Assembly (NCBI RefSeq): GCF_018449725.1
Contig: NZ_JAAVVC010000001.1
Span: 186,001-250,000, forward strand
Reading direction: 5' to 3'
DNA: 64,000 nucleotides
DNA from: Pseudomonas sp. dw_612
Lineage (GTDB): Bacteria > Pseudomonadota > Gammaproteobacteria > Pseudomonadales > Pseudomonadaceae
The translations under genes and the position numbers were made by a program. Below are positions 30,307-41,111 of this stretch, in pieces; position 1 is the stretch's first letter; every line of letters begins with the position of its first letter. Under the pieces are notes generated by a model. It did no database searches. It saw nothing but the letters and a program-made list of their open reading frames with translations, and was not told the DNA's origin.

Positions 30307-31220
30307 GGGGTTTTAAAAGCCTGTACGTCGAACAAGGTAGGAATCGAAGGCTGGGCACCGGCACGAGTGACCGACAGCGCCGCAGCGACCTGACCGAAAC
30401 GAATCGCCTCGGCCTCGCTTTTGCCGGACGCCAATGCTGCGGCGAAACCGCCAACAAAGGTGTCACCCGCCGCCGTCGTATCAACGGCTTTCACGGTCGG
30501 CGCCGGGAAATGCTGGAAGCCTGTGCCGTCGGCAAATAGCGATCCTTGGGCACCGAGAGTGATGATCACTTTTGCGGCGCCCATGCCGATCAATCGGGTG
30601 GCAGCCGTTTCGGCGGTTTCCAGGGAGTCCACCGGCAATCCGCTCAGGGCCGAGGCTTCGCTTTCGTTGGGGATCAGGTAGTCGATGGCTGCATACCAAT
30701 CCGCCGGCAACGGACGACTGGCTGGCGCCGGGTTGAGGATCACAGTCTTGCCCAGTTCACGACCGCGCTTGAGCGCATGGCCGACCGTGGCGTCTGGCAC
30801 TTCCAGCTGACAGATGATCACGTCTGCGGCTTGCAACACCGCGTCGAAACGGTCGATCACCTCAGGCGTCAGCGCACCGTTGGCACCGGCGACAATCACG
30901 ATCGCGTTCTGACTGTTGTCATCGACCACGATCAAGGCCACGCCACTGGCGCCATTGACGATGCTGACCGCTTGGCAATCAATCTTCTCGGCCAACAGCG
31001 CCCCGCGCAGTTCCTGACCATAGGCATCGGTGCCGACGCAGCCGACCATCGACACCTGCGCTCCCAGTCGTGCGGCGGCCACGGCCTGGTTCGCACCCTT
31101 GCCGCCGGAGACCGTGGCAAACGACTGACCGATCAGCGTTTCACCGCCACGGGGCAGCCGTGGCGCCCGGGTCACCAGGTCCATGTTCAGGCTGCCTATT
31201 ACCACTACTTTTGCTGGCAT
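30303..31220 (-). CDS. rbsK: Ribokinase
   Basis: A 305-residue PfkB-family kinase. It has the N-terminal signature [15 protein letters not shown] (about residues 40-54) and the C-terminal signature [17 protein letters not shown] with the catalytic Asp. It makes ribose-5-phosphate. It follows rbsR by 36 bases and overlaps rbsD by 4. Confidence 0.96.
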   Translation of the reverse strand: MPAKVVVIGSLNMDLVTRAPRLPRGGETLIGQSFATVSGGKGANQAVAAARLGAQVSMVGCVGTDAYGQELRGALLAEKIDCQAVSIVNGASGVALIVVDDNSQNAIVIVAGANGALTPEVIDRFDAVLQAADVIICQLEVPDATVGHALKRGRELGKTVILNPAPASRPLPADWYAAIDYLIPNESEASALSGLPVDSLETAETAATRLIGMGAAKVIITLGAQGSLFADGTGFQHFPAPTVKAVDTTAAGDTFVGGFAAALASGKSEAEAIRFGQVAAALSVTRAGAQPSIPTLFDVQAFKTP

Positions 31221-31256
31221 ACGTCACTACTCATTAATTCGGTTTCTGCGGTGCTT

Positions 31257-32276
31257 TCAGCGGAATTCGGAGAACACACCGGCCAGCGGCGCAGTCGACT
31301 CTCGCAAGACAATGCTGGGGGTCACGATACGTTGATCGGTGGCCAGGCTCGGGGTGGCAATCCGGCGCAACAACACTTCGGCGGCCATCTCGCCCAGTTG
31401 CAGGATCGACTGGCCCACGGTGGTTAGCGCCGGGTAGACATAACGGCTCATCTGAATGTCATCGAAGCCAATTACCGATAACTCGGTGGGTACGCGAATA
31501 TTGCGCTCGGCGGCTGCTCGCAGCACACCGATGCCGATCATGTCGTTACCGGCGAAAATCGCGCTGGGCGGGTTCTTCTCCAGCAAGATCGCCGCCGCAC
31601 TGTAACCGCCGGTGCTGGTGAAGTCGCTTTCCAGCATGCGTTCGCGCGGCACTTCAACGCCCGCCTCTTTCAACGCCCGGCAATAACCGGCCAGACGCAT
31701 TTGCGCCACGCTGGTATCCGCCGGCCCGCCGATGGTGGCGATGTCCCGATGACCCAGTTCCAGTAAATGTCGTGTCGCCAGGTAAGCGCCGTATTCATGG
31801 TCGATGCGCACCAGATCGGCATTCACGCCTTCCAGCCCGCGGTCGACAATCACCATCGGCGTGCGCACGCCCGCCAAGCCTTCAGCGAGCACGGCATCGC
31901 CACCGGCCGAGGCCACGATCAAGCCGTCGATGCGTTTTTCCAGCAGCACCCTTAAATAGCTGCGCTGCTTGTCCGGGTTGTCGTCGGAGTTGCAGAGGAT
32001 CACGCAGTAGCCGTTACGCTCGCAGTAATCCTCGATGCCCCGGGCCAGCTCGGCGAAGTATGGGTTGAGGCTGTTGGGCACCAGCAAACCGATGGTCGCC
32101 GTGGTTTTGGCTTTCAACGAACGCGCGACGGCGCTGGGTACGTAGTCGAGGCTTTTGATCGCCGCCTCGACTTTCACCCGCACTTCTTCACTGACCGGGC
32201 GCGTCTTGTTCACCACGTGGGACACCGTGGTGTAGGAAATTCCTGCAAGTGCCGCCACATCCTTGATCGTTGCCAT
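31257..32276 (-). CDS. rbsR: LacI-family ribose operon repressor
   Basis: A 339-residue protein. The N-terminal LacI helix-turn-helix is ATIKDVAALAGISYTTVSHVVNKTRPVSEEV, followed by the hinge (AVARSLK) and a periplasmic-binding-like sensor domain. It lies inside the operon between rbsC and rbsK and should repress through the palindrome upstream of rbsB, released by ribose or a phosphorylated form. Confidence 0.93.
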   Translation of the reverse strand: MATIKDVAALAGISYTTVSHVVNKTRPVSEEVRVKVEAAIKSLDYVPSAVARSLKAKTTATIGLLVPNSLNPYFAELARGIEDYCERNGYCVILCNSDDNPDKQRSYLRVLLEKRIDGLIVASAGGDAVLAEGLAGVRTPMVIVDRGLEGVNADLVRIDHEYGAYLATRHLLELGHRDIATIGGPADTSVAQMRLAGYCRALKEAGVEVPRERMLESDFTSTGGYSAAAILLEKNPPSAIFAGNDMIGIGVLRAAAERNIRVPTELSVIGFDDIQMSRYVYPALTTVGQSILQLGEMAAEVLLRRIATPSLATDQRIVTPSIVLRESTAPLAGVFSEFR

Positions 32277-32279
32277 GAA

Positions 32280-33257
32280 TCAGGTCCGCCGGCTTGCGCG
32301 CTGACTGCGATAAGTATCCAGCACCACCGCCACCACGATAACCGCACCGGTGATGATGCGCTTGGTTGGTTCGGTCGCACCGATCTGCGCCAGGCCGGCC
32401 GCCAATACCGAGATGATCAACACACCGAAGAATGTACTGATGACCGAACCACGGCCGCCCATCAGGCTGGTCCCGCCGATGACCACGGCAGCGATCACTT
32501 GCAGCTCCAGGCCGGAACCGGCATTCGGGTCGGCGGCTTCCAGACGGGAAATCTGGAACAACGCAGCGATACCGGCCAACAGGCCCATCAGGCTGAACAC
32601 CAGAATCTTGTAGGGCTTTGGATTGATGCCTGCCAGACGCACCGCTTCTTCGTTGGTGCCGATGCCGATCAGGTAACGGCCAAACACGGTACGGGTCAAT
32701 ACTGCCTGGGCGGCGATGATGATCACAAAGGCAATGATGAACGACGGCGAAATGCCGAAGGCGATCGGGTTGGACAGCCAGGCGAAGGCGTCACCGATGT
32801 AGGCCGTGCGCGAGCCGGTCATCTGATACGCCAGGCCACGGGCCATTTCCAGCACGCCGAGGGACACGATGAACGACGGGATCCGCCAGGCCACGGTGAT
32901 CGAGCCGGTGATGGTTCCGGCCAGTGCCGCTACCGCCATGCCAAGCAAGGCTGCCGGCAAGACGCTCCAGCCCCAGCCGAGAATCGCCACGCTGACCGCC
33001 GAGGCCGCGAGCGCCAGCACCGAACCGACCGACAGGTCGATGCCGCCGATGATCAGCACAAAGGTCATGCCGACCGCCAGCACCATCAAATCCGGGATCT
33101 GGTTGGCCAGGGTACTGAAGGTGTCGTACGACAGAAAATGGCTGCTCAGGATCGAGAACAGCGCGACCATCGCCAGCAAGGCACCGGCCAGGCCCAGGTA
33201 GGTGCCGAGGCCGTAAAAATTGCCACTACGTTTACCGGCAGACGTTGCAGTTTTCAT
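32280..33257 (-). CDS. rbsC: Ribose ABC transporter permease
   Basis: A 325-residue inner-membrane permease of the RbsC/XylH family with about 8-10 hydrophobic segments. It contains the family motif IGGIDLSVGSVLAL. Its start overlaps the rbsA end by 4 bases, and its stop is 3 bases before rbsR. Confidence 0.95.
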   Translation of the reverse strand: MKTATSAGKRSGNFYGLGTYLGLAGALLAMVALFSILSSHFLSYDTFSTLANQIPDLMVLAVGMTFVLIIGGIDLSVGSVLALAASAVSVAILGWGWSVLPAALLGMAVAALAGTITGSITVAWRIPSFIVSLGVLEMARGLAYQMTGSRTAYIGDAFAWLSNPIAFGISPSFIIAFVIIIAAQAVLTRTVFGRYLIGIGTNEEAVRLAGINPKPYKILVFSLMGLLAGIAALFQISRLEAADPNAGSGLELQVIAAVVIGGTSLMGGRGSVISTFFGVLIISVLAAGLAQIGATEPTKRIITGAVIVVAVVLDTYRSQRASRRT

Positions 33258-34807
33258 GGAAGATCCCTAGGCGCTGCTTCGTTGAGCAACGCATCACGTT
33301 TTTGGTAGCCGGCAAAAGCGGCGGCAAGCAAATCATCCTGGGTCCAGCTGTCGCGCTCGAATGTGTCGATCAGGCGTCCCGCCGACAACACGCCGATCCG
33401 GTCGCAGATCAGCATCAGTTCCCGCAGGTCACTGGACACCACCACCAGCGCTTTGCCTTGGCGCGTCAATTCGCCGAGCAACGCATAAATGTCGAACTTG
33501 GCACCGACGTCGATACCGCGGGTCGGTTCATCGAACAACATCACCGAACAATCGCGCTCCAGCCAGCGGCCGATCACGACTTTCTGCTGGTTGCCGCCGG
33601 ACAGTTCGGACACCAATTGCGTCGGGCTGGAGCTGCGGATGCGCATGGCGTTGATCTGACGCTGGGCCAGGGCCATCTCGTCAGTGTTGTTGACCACGCC
33701 CGCACTGGAAATCACCGGCATGTTGCCCAGGGCGATGTTGGCGCTGATCGACTGGGTCAGCAGCAAGCCTTCGCCTTTGCGGTCCTCGGTGATCAGGGCG
33801 ATACCGTGGCCCACCGCGTCGGCCGGCGAGCGAATACTCACGACTTTGGCCGGGGAACCCAACGCGACCGTGCCGCTGTCCGGGGTATCGGCGCCGAAGA
33901 TCAAGCGCAGCAACTCGGTGCGCCCTGCCCCGATCAGCCCGGAAATACCGTAGATCTCACCGGCGCGCACTTCGAAAGACACGTCGCGCACCTTGTCGGA
34001 ACGGGTCAGTCCTTTAACCGTCAAAGCCGGCGCCCCGATGTTGCGCGGGCCCAGGTCCATGTGCTCGCCGAGCTCTCGGCCCACCATCAGGGTGACCAGT
34101 TGCTCGCTGTTGTAATTGGCCATCGGCTCGACGCAGACCAGGTTGCCATCACGCAAAACTGCAATGCGCTGGGCCACCCGTGCCAGTTCTTCGAGGCGGT
34201 GGGAAATGTAGATGATCGACACGCCGCGAGCTTGCAGGCGAGTGATCTGTTCGAACAGCATCTCGACTTCCCGCGCCGTCAGCATCGCGGTGGGTTCATC
34301 GAGGATCAGCACATGGCAGTCGCCGATCAGGTTGCGGGCGATCTCGACCATTTGCTGGTGGCCGATGCCCAATTCGCCGACCAGGGTGTCCGGGTCAATC
34401 GCATCCAGGCCAACCTGAGCCATCGCCTCGATCGCCGCCTTGCGCAGTTGTTTGCGGCTGATCCAGCCACCACTGCTCGGCAGGTTGTCGAGAAACAGGT
34501 TTTCCGCCACCGACAGGGTCGGCAACAGATTGAGTTCTTGCATGACCATGCGGATGCCCAGGTCTTCAGCCTGGGTGCGGCTGCCGGGGCGGTATTCCTG
34601 ACCCTGGAATTGCATCTGGCCGGTGGTCGGCGTGACCAACCCGCCGATGATTTTCGACAGGGTGCTTTTGCCGGCGCCGTTCTCGCCGGTCAACGCCAGC
34701 ACTTCACCGCGCATCAGCGTCAGGTCGATGCCGGTCAGGACCGGTTGGGCATAGGTCTTACCGATACCGCTGACCGAGAGGACAGCGTTCGGGGCGGAAA
34801 CTGACAT
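33254..34807 (-). CDS. rbsA: Ribose ABC transporter ATP-binding protein
   Basis: A 517-residue tandem ATPase. The first domain has Walker A GENGAGKST and Walker B VLILDEPTA. The second has a degenerate P-loop (GLIGAGRTE) and an intact signature LSGGNQQKV, the usual asymmetry of sugar ABC proteins. It lies 56 bases after rbsB, with a strong hairpin in the gap. Confidence 0.95.
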   Translation of the reverse strand: MSVSAPNAVLSVSGIGKTYAQPVLTGIDLTLMRGEVLALTGENGAGKSTLSKIIGGLVTPTTGQMQFQGQEYRPGSRTQAEDLGIRMVMQELNLLPTLSVAENLFLDNLPSSGGWISRKQLRKAAIEAMAQVGLDAIDPDTLVGELGIGHQQMVEIARNLIGDCHVLILDEPTAMLTAREVEMLFEQITRLQARGVSIIYISHRLEELARVAQRIAVLRDGNLVCVEPMANYNSEQLVTLMVGRELGEHMDLGPRNIGAPALTVKGLTRSDKVRDVSFEVRAGEIYGISGLIGAGRTELLRLIFGADTPDSGTVALGSPAKVVSIRSPADAVGHGIALITEDRKGEGLLLTQSISANIALGNMPVISSAGVVNNTDEMALAQRQINAMRIRSSSPTQLVSELSGGNQQKVVIGRWLERDCSVMLFDEPTRGIDVGAKFDIYALLGELTRQGKALVVVSSDLRELMLICDRIGVLSAGRLIDTFERDSWTQDDLLAAAFAGYQKRDALLNEAAPRDLP

Positions 34808-34820
34808 AAAAACTCTCCAT

Positions 34821-34844
34821 GCGCTCGCCCGGACGGGCGAGCGC
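34821..34844. repeat. rbsB-rbsA intercistronic hairpin
   Basis: A perfect 10-bp stem GCGCTCGCCC/GGGCGAGCGC with loop GGAC in the gap after rbsB. With no U-run it is more likely an mRNA-stabilising structure that raises binding protein over ATPase levels than a full terminator. Confidence 0.65.
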
Positions 34845-34863
34845 CGTTGTGTCGCCAGAAGGA

Positions 34864-35817
34864 CTACTTGGTAACCAGCTCTACCGGAGTTTCGATTACG
34901 CCGTTGGTGCCGCTGTCGACTTTCTCGCCCTTGATGATTTTCAGCGCAGTCTCGATACCGAACACGGCTTGCTTGGCGGCAAACTGGTCAGCGGTGGCCA
35001 GCACACGGCCGTCCTTGAGCATCGGCTTGATGGCGTTGATGTTGTCATAACCGACCACTTGCACCTTGCCAGCCTTGCCCGCGGCACGGACCGCGGAAAC
35101 AACGCCGACGGCCATGCTGTCGTTACCGGCCAGCAGGGCTTTGACATCCGGGTATTCGCTGAGAATCGAGGCGGCAACCTTGTTGCCTTTATCGATTTCC
35201 CAGTCACCGGATTGCACAGACACCACTTTGATGTTCGCGGCTTCCATCGCATCCTTGAAGCCCGCAGTACGCGCCTGGGCATTGGTCGTGGTGGACACGC
35301 CTTCAATGATGCCGACTTCGTCACCGGCCTTCAGTTGCTTGGCCAGGTACTCGCCTACCAGACGCGCGCCTTTGCGGTTATCCGGGCCTACGAAGGGTAC
35401 GGTGATGTTTTTGCTTTTGACGACGGCTGGATCAAGCTGGTTGTCGATGTTGATCACGGTAATACCGGCATCGACGGCTTTCTTGATCACCGGCACCATG
35501 GCCTTGGAGTCAGCCGGCGCGATAACCAGCGCGTTGACCTTGGCCAGGATCATTTGCTCGACGATGCGGGTCTGGCCAGCGGTGTCCGTTTCGTCCTTGA
35601 TGCCGTTGGAGATCAGGTCGAAATCGGCGGAGTGATCTTTCTGGTAGGCCTTGGCGCCGTCTTCCATGGTCAGGAAGAATTCGTTGGCCAGGGATTTCAT
35701 GACCAGGGCGACTTTAGGTTTTTCAGTATCGGCGAACGCCGAAGAGAGGGGCAAAGCGGCGGATGCGGCAGCCAGCATAGCGACAGCGAGAAGACGTCCA
35801 GCGAATGGCAGCTTCAT
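34864..35817 (-). CDS. rbsB: Ribose ABC transporter substrate-binding protein
   Basis: A 317-residue periplasmic protein with a signal peptide ending SSAFA before DTEKP. The fold is the sugar-binding type with PKVALVMKSLANEFF at the start of the mature chain and repeats of NIDNQLDP and VGPDNRKGARL. It is the first gene of the operon, with GGAG before the ATG, downstream of a LacI-type operator. Confidence 0.95.
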   Translation of the reverse strand: MKLPFAGRLLAVAMLAAASAALPLSSAFADTEKPKVALVMKSLANEFFLTMEDGAKAYQKDHSADFDLISNGIKDETDTAGQTRIVEQMILAKVNALVIAPADSKAMVPVIKKAVDAGITVINIDNQLDPAVVKSKNITVPFVGPDNRKGARLVGEYLAKQLKAGDEVGIIEGVSTTTNAQARTAGFKDAMEAANIKVVSVQSGDWEIDKGNKVAASILSEYPDVKALLAGNDSMAVGVVSAVRAAGKAGKVQVVGYDNINAIKPMLKDGRVLATADQFAAKQAVFGIETALKIIKGEKVDSGTNGVIETPVELVTK

Positions 35818-35910
35818 GGGTTCACTCCGATCTTATGATTATTGTGAGCAACGCTTGCGCTAGCGTAGGCTACGTGGCATTCCCGATGGAACGAGCCATC
35901 ATGGCTGCCG

Positions 35911-35924
35911 CGCAAACGTTTGCG
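35911..35924. promoter_or_regulatory. LacI-type operator of the ribose operon
   Basis: A perfect 14-base palindrome CGCAAACGTTTGCG about 95 bases upstream of the rbsB start. It is the CpG-centred form bound by RbsR and related repressors. A weaker relative (GCAACGCTTGC) lies near 35847-35857. Confidence 0.8.
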
Positions 35925-36014
35925 TAGACCGAACTATGCGAACCCTGCCGGGATTTGTCAACGAGCAGAATCGACCATTTTGTGTACTCGGCCAGCAAAA
36001 GCGGAGTATTCACA

Positions 36015-36476
36015 TCACGCCGTGGTGTTGACCATCGTTCCGGTGCTGGCACCCTTGGACAATTCCTTGACCAGCGCGGCGGACACTTCCAGCAGCGCGC
36101 CGTTGGTTTCGGCGATCTGCCCTTGAATCGCCATGACCGCCGTCGACTTGGCTTCCGGTGTCGGATAGGACGCCGCTTGGGCGGCGGCCAGTTGTTGCTG
36201 TTGCTCGCGCAGTTGCTGCTGCAACTCTTGCATGCGCTTGAGCAGGATTTTCACCGCGGCGCTCTGATTGCTAACGGCCTCGTCTGCGGCTTTTGTATCG
36301 GCGTTTTTATCCAACCCCACCGGGCCAGTCTTGACTACCTTGCCGTCGTCTTCTTGAGTGCCCAGCGCTTTGGCTGCCTCGGCTTGCGTAGCATCGTTCA
36401 ACGCGCGGATCGTGGCAGCGGACTTACCGCCGATGGTGACACCTGCGGCGTTGGGAAGACCGACTGATAACGACAT
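36015..36476 (-). CDS. Hypothetical coiled-coil protein
   Basis: A 153-residue protein with AGGAG before the ATG. The middle (about 75-105) is a Gln-rich coiled coil (LLKRMQELQQQLREQQQQLAAAQ). No signal peptide is visible. The Ala/Ser-rich composition resembles secreted or surface-appendage proteins, but I do not recognise a family. Confidence 0.6.
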   Translation of the reverse strand: MSLSVGLPNAAGVTIGGKSAATIRALNDATQAEAAKALGTQEDDGKVVKTGPVGLDKNADTKAADEAVSNQSAAVKILLKRMQELQQQLREQQQQLAAAQAASYPTPEAKSTAVMAIQGQIAETNGALLEVSAALVKELSKGASTGTMVNTTA

Positions 36477-37910
<1,434 letters not shown>

Positions 37911-37919
37911 TCCGCCCTC

Positions 37920-37941
37920 GCCCGACCGTTTCTGGTCGGGC
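37920..37941 (+). terminator. Hairpin after ansB
   Basis: An 8-bp stem GCCCGACC/GGTCGGGC with loop GTTTCT starts 10 bases after the stop. A second stem (GCGCCACT...AGTGGCGC) follows at 37950-37979. Neither has a good U-run. Confidence 0.5.
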
Positions 37942-38081
37942 ACCGCTTGCGCCACTTGCCCGTTCGGGTGAGTGGCGCCTCCTACAAAAAAACGCCAACG
38001 GTCCTACACCAAACGGAAAAAATCGCTGTCAGAGGATTTTCTTGAATTTTAAGCAGTTGCGAAAAAGCTTACAGTTAAATA

Positions 38082-38097
38082 CTGTATGCCCGTACAG
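38082..38097. promoter_or_regulatory. LexA-like SOS box before DUF1654 gene
   Basis: CTGTATGCCCGTACAG matches the CTGT-N8-ACAG core of gammaproteobacterial LexA boxes with symmetric CTGTA/TACAG arms. It ends 5 bases before the AAGGA of the DUF1654 gene, a position where bound LexA would block transcription. Confidence 0.6.
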
Positions 38098-38115
38098 CTT
38101 AATAAGGATAATTCC

Positions 38116-38355
38116 GTGGCCACTACCGCTGCCTCTCCCGGCTCCTTTGAACGCATGGGTCTGCGCGTTCAAAAAATCATCAATTCCCCTACCGCACAAA
38201 AATCCAAAGCCGCATTGATTTTCCGCCTGCCGGACGAACCGGTGGATGAATGGGAACAGTTGCTCGAAGAAATCGACGAAAACGATAACGTCACCCTCGC
38301 CTACCGCGACGATGGCGGCGTGCAGATTTTCTGGGTTGTGCCGAAGGAAGATTGA
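38116..38355 (+). CDS. DUF1654 family protein
   Basis: A 79-residue protein. I chose the GTG at 38116, which has AAGGA with 8 bases of spacing; an ATG at 38086 lies inside the LexA-like box. The sequence FERMGLRVQKIIN...KAALIFRLPDEP...WEQLLEEI is typical of DUF1654, a Pseudomonas family of unknown function often near phage or DNA-damage genes. It is followed after 4 bases by a secreted endonuclease, so the two are likely one SOS-controlled transcript. Confidence 0.75.
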   Translation: MATTAASPGSFERMGLRVQKIINSPTAQKSKAALIFRLPDEPVDEWEQLLEEIDENDNVTLAYRDDGGVQIFWVVPKED

Positions 38356-38359
38356 GTCA

Positions 38360-39049
38360 ATGAGTGTCCGCTGGTTTGCTTTGCTGTTTCTATTCATTGC
38401 CGTGGGCGCCCAGGCTGGCGCCCCACGTACCTTCAACGAAGCCAAGAAAGTCGCCTGGAAGCTCTACGCACCGCAATCCACCGAGTTTTATTGCGGCTGC
38501 AAATACACCGGCAACAAGGTCGACCTCGCCGCCTGTGGTTATGTGCCACGCAAGAGTGCCAAGCGGGCCGCCCGTATCGAGTGGGAACACATTGTCCCGG
38601 CCTGGCAGATCGGCCATCAGCGTCAGTGCTGGCAGTCGGGCGGGCGCAAGAACTGCACACGTTACGACCCGATCTATCAAAAAGCCGAAGCCGACTTGCA
38701 CAACCTGGTGCCGAGCATCGGTGAGGTGAACGGCGACCGCAGCAATTTCAGTTTTGGCTGGCTGCCGGTGCAATCGGGGCAATACGGTTCGTGCCTGACC
38801 CAGGTTGACTTCAAGGCCAAGAAGGTCATGCCCCGCCCTTCGATTCGCGGGATGATCGCGCGGACGTATTTCTACATGAGCAAGCAGTACGGTTTGCGGC
38901 TATCCAAACAGGATCGCCAACTGTATGAAGCCTGGAACAAGACTTATCCGGTGCAAACCTGGGAGCGCCAGCGCAATCAGAGCGTGGCGTGTGTGATGGG
39001 GCGCGGCAACGAGTTTGTCGGCCCGGTAGACATGAAAGCTTGCAGTTGA
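38360..39049 (+). CDS. endA: Endonuclease I (EndA/NucM family)
   Basis: A 229-residue protein with a signal peptide ending VGAQA before GAPRTF. It has the conserved core RIEWEHIVPAWQIGHQRQCWQSGGRKNC, the catalytic His region, and later DLHNLVPSIGEVNGDRSNF. Paired cysteines suggest disulfides in the periplasm. It cuts double-stranded DNA non-specifically. It is coupled to DUF1654 and therefore probably damage-inducible. Confidence 0.9.
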   Translation: MSVRWFALLFLFIAVGAQAGAPRTFNEAKKVAWKLYAPQSTEFYCGCKYTGNKVDLAACGYVPRKSAKRAARIEWEHIVPAWQIGHQRQCWQSGGRKNCTRYDPIYQKAEADLHNLVPSIGEVNGDRSNFSFGWLPVQSGQYGSCLTQVDFKAKKVMPRPSIRGMIARTYFYMSKQYGLRLSKQDRQLYEAWNKTYPVQTWERQRNQSVACVMGRGNEFVGPVDMKACS

Positions 39050-39068
39050 ACCGGCGCTGAAAACACAA

Positions 39069-39096
39069 AGGCCTCGGGCATGAAAACCCGAGGCCT
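39069..39096. terminator. Bidirectional hairpin between convergent genes
   Basis: A 10-bp stem AGGCCTCGGG/CCCGAGGCCT with an 8-base loop lies between the ends of the endonuclease and siderophore-interacting genes. Confidence 0.75.
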
Positions 39097-39105
39097 GTGT
39101 TCGTT

Positions 39106-40008
39106 CTAACCGCCGACTTTGTTGTAGCGCCAGTAGCCCATCAGGTTAAGCGACTCCCGGGGAATGCCGCGTTCCTTGATCAAGTACTTGCGCAGGCTCA
39201 TCACCTCGACCGTTTCGCCGGCGATCCAGCCATAGAATCCATCGCTGGCTGACTCGGAGGTTTCCCAGAGGATCTCCTCGTCCACATCGACTTCCGCCAA
39301 CTCCACCATTTCGGATGCTTTCGATGCGTATGACGGCAGGGTCGCCCGCCGGACCGCCTCGACCATCAGCGATCCTGCGCTGGCATGGTCGCGAATCAAC
39401 CATTCAACCGAAAGCCCCGGCCAGTCTGGAATCGGCAGCGCATCTTCCCTGCTATCGACTTCAAAAAAGGCCAGGGTTACCGGCGGCTCATCAAGAACCG
39501 CCAACTCGTCGAGTATCCCGAGTGCCGCCGGTAATGCGGTGGCATCGGCAACCAGCAACAATTGCTTGAGCGCTTGTGGCGGCTTCCATTCAAAACCGCC
39601 CGCGTCACGGGCCGTAAAATGCCGATCCGGCGCGGTGATCTGGATCGAGGCACCGGGTGTCGATCGAATAGCCCAACGGGAGGCCGGACCGGTTTCGCCG
39701 TGCAACACAAAGTCGATGTCCACTTCGCCCTGCTCGGCACGCAAATGACGGATGGTGTAGGTGCGCATCGCCGGACGCTGGGCCACCGGCATTGAACGGT
39801 AACGGGCGTACCAGCCATCTTCATGGGAAAGCCGGGCCGGCGAGCCATCCTCGGCGGGAAAGAACAATTTCACCCGCTGATCCGGCGCCCAAGTCGCCAT
39901 ATCGGTGACCATTGGCCCGGCCAGGGTGACGCGCATCATGTGCGGGCTCAGGGTCTGCTTGCGCTGCAAGACCGCGTCGAAGATTTTGTAAGGATTGGTG
40001 GAGGCCAT
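39106..40008 (-). CDS. Siderophore-interacting protein (ferric reductase, SIP family)
   Basis: A 300-residue flavoprotein. The FAD-binding motif is MRTYTIRH (near residue 80), and the domain with DIDFVLHGETGPASRWA is typical of the SIP/ViuB family. The C-terminal domain binds NAD(P)H (LLLVADATALPA). The end (ERGIPRESLNLMGYWR) is canonical. It reduces ferric siderophores in the cytoplasm. It stands alone, without a regulator next to it. Confidence 0.9.
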   Translation of the reverse strand: MASTNPYKIFDAVLQRKQTLSPHMMRVTLAGPMVTDMATWAPDQRVKLFFPAEDGSPARLSHEDGWYARYRSMPVAQRPAMRTYTIRHLRAEQGEVDIDFVLHGETGPASRWAIRSTPGASIQITAPDRHFTARDAGGFEWKPPQALKQLLLVADATALPAALGILDELAVLDEPPVTLAFFEVDSREDALPIPDWPGLSVEWLIRDHASAGSLMVEAVRRATLPSYASKASEMVELAEVDVDEEILWETSESASDGFYGWIAGETVEVMSLRKYLIKERGIPRESLNLMGYWRYNKVGG

Positions 40009-40110
40009 GGGGAGTTCCTTCTGGGAATCGACAGTGACTACGTTTAAATACGAGTCACCGCGAACACCCTTTAAGAATCCCCGCTGAACGGCGCCTGAAC
40101 CGTTGTGCGG

Positions 40111-40488
40111 TTACTGAGCCGCCGGACGCTCGATGATCAACGATTCGATGTTCATCTTTTTCGCCCGAGTCAGGGCCGCATTCAAATCTGCCTGCCGGGC
40201 CTCGGCCTCGGCTTTGGAAGCGAACGGTCCGAGCAGGATCCGATCCTTGCCGTTTTCCCGGACCACATTGGAAACGAAGCTATGCTCGATCAACCAGCCG
40301 CTCAAGTCGCTGACCGCCTGGGTTGTTTCGCCGCGCACTTCGAGATCCCATTGCGGACCGGTTGCGACAGCGGGCGTTGTTGCCGGTGCGGAAACAGTCG
40401 CAGAAGGCGTCTTTTGCGCGCTCGCATCCTTCCCTTCACCGCATCCTGCCAACGCCAATACTGCGATTACCAAAGCCATTTTGCGCAC
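40111..40488 (-). CDS. SPOR-domain lipoprotein
   Basis: A 125-residue protein. The likely start is a GTG at 40486-40488 with GAGGG 7 bases upstream. A lipoprotein signal ends LAGC. After an Ala/Thr linker, the last 80 residues form a SPOR-type domain (WDLEVRGETTQAVSDLSGW, ILLGPFASKAEAEARQADL), a peptidoglycan-binding module for denuded glycans at division sites. Confidence 0.75.
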   Translation of the reverse strand: MRKMALVIAVLALAGCGEGKDASAQKTPSATVSAPATTPAVATGPQWDLEVRGETTQAVSDLSGWLIEHSFVSNVVRENGKDRILLGPFASKAEAEARQADLNAALTRAKKMNIESLIIERPAAQ

Positions 40489-40737
40489 AACGTTTCCCTC
40501 TGAATGCCGAAAGCGCAGATTTTAGCATTCATGAATACTTCCCGAGTCCCGCAAAATGGGCACAAAACAACGAGAATCATGGTTGCGGCCTCTGTATAGT
40601 TACGCCTTGGGAATTAATGCAGCATCTGCGCGTCAGAAAGAGGCACCCAAACCGTGAGACTTCGCACTAATCTATAACTACACCGACCTCTGCACTGTCT
40701 GAATCAGGTGCCCTACAAAGCAATCAAGGAGAAGACC

Positions 40738-40929
40738 ATGCTGATACTCACCCGCAAAGTCGGTGAAAGCATAAACATCGGTGATGACATCACCATTACC
40801 ATTCTGGGCGTTAGCGGCCAGCAAGTCCGGATTGGCATCAACGCCCCTAAAGACGTTGCCGTGCATCGCGAAGAGATCTATCAGCGCATTCAGGCTGGGC
40901 TGACCGCTCCAGACAAGCCACAACCCTGA
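40738..40929 (+). CDS. rsmE: CsrA/RsmA-family RNA-binding regulator, RsmE type
   Basis: A 63-residue protein that binds GGA motifs in mRNA leaders. The start [18 protein letters not shown] and the tail [11 protein letters not shown] match RsmE rather than RsmA of fluorescent pseudomonads, as I recall. Arg44 in VAVHREEIY is the conserved RNA-contact residue. The site AAGGAGAAGACC before the ATG contains GGA and could allow autoregulation. RsmE acts in the Gac/Rsm cascade. Confidence 0.9.
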
Positions 40930-41111
40930 ATCCTGCTGCAGTCAGTAGCCAGCCCGTTCGCTTCAGCGCAATGGCTGGCTAAAGATTCATGCTCGGTATT
41001 TCGTTGAGCACCCGCCGCCTCCCCCTCCCTGTTACGTGAAGCCAATACTACCGGCTTCGGCCACGCCCTGGCTGTCAGACCATTCGCTTTAACCCCGACG
41101 AATAGGTATCG

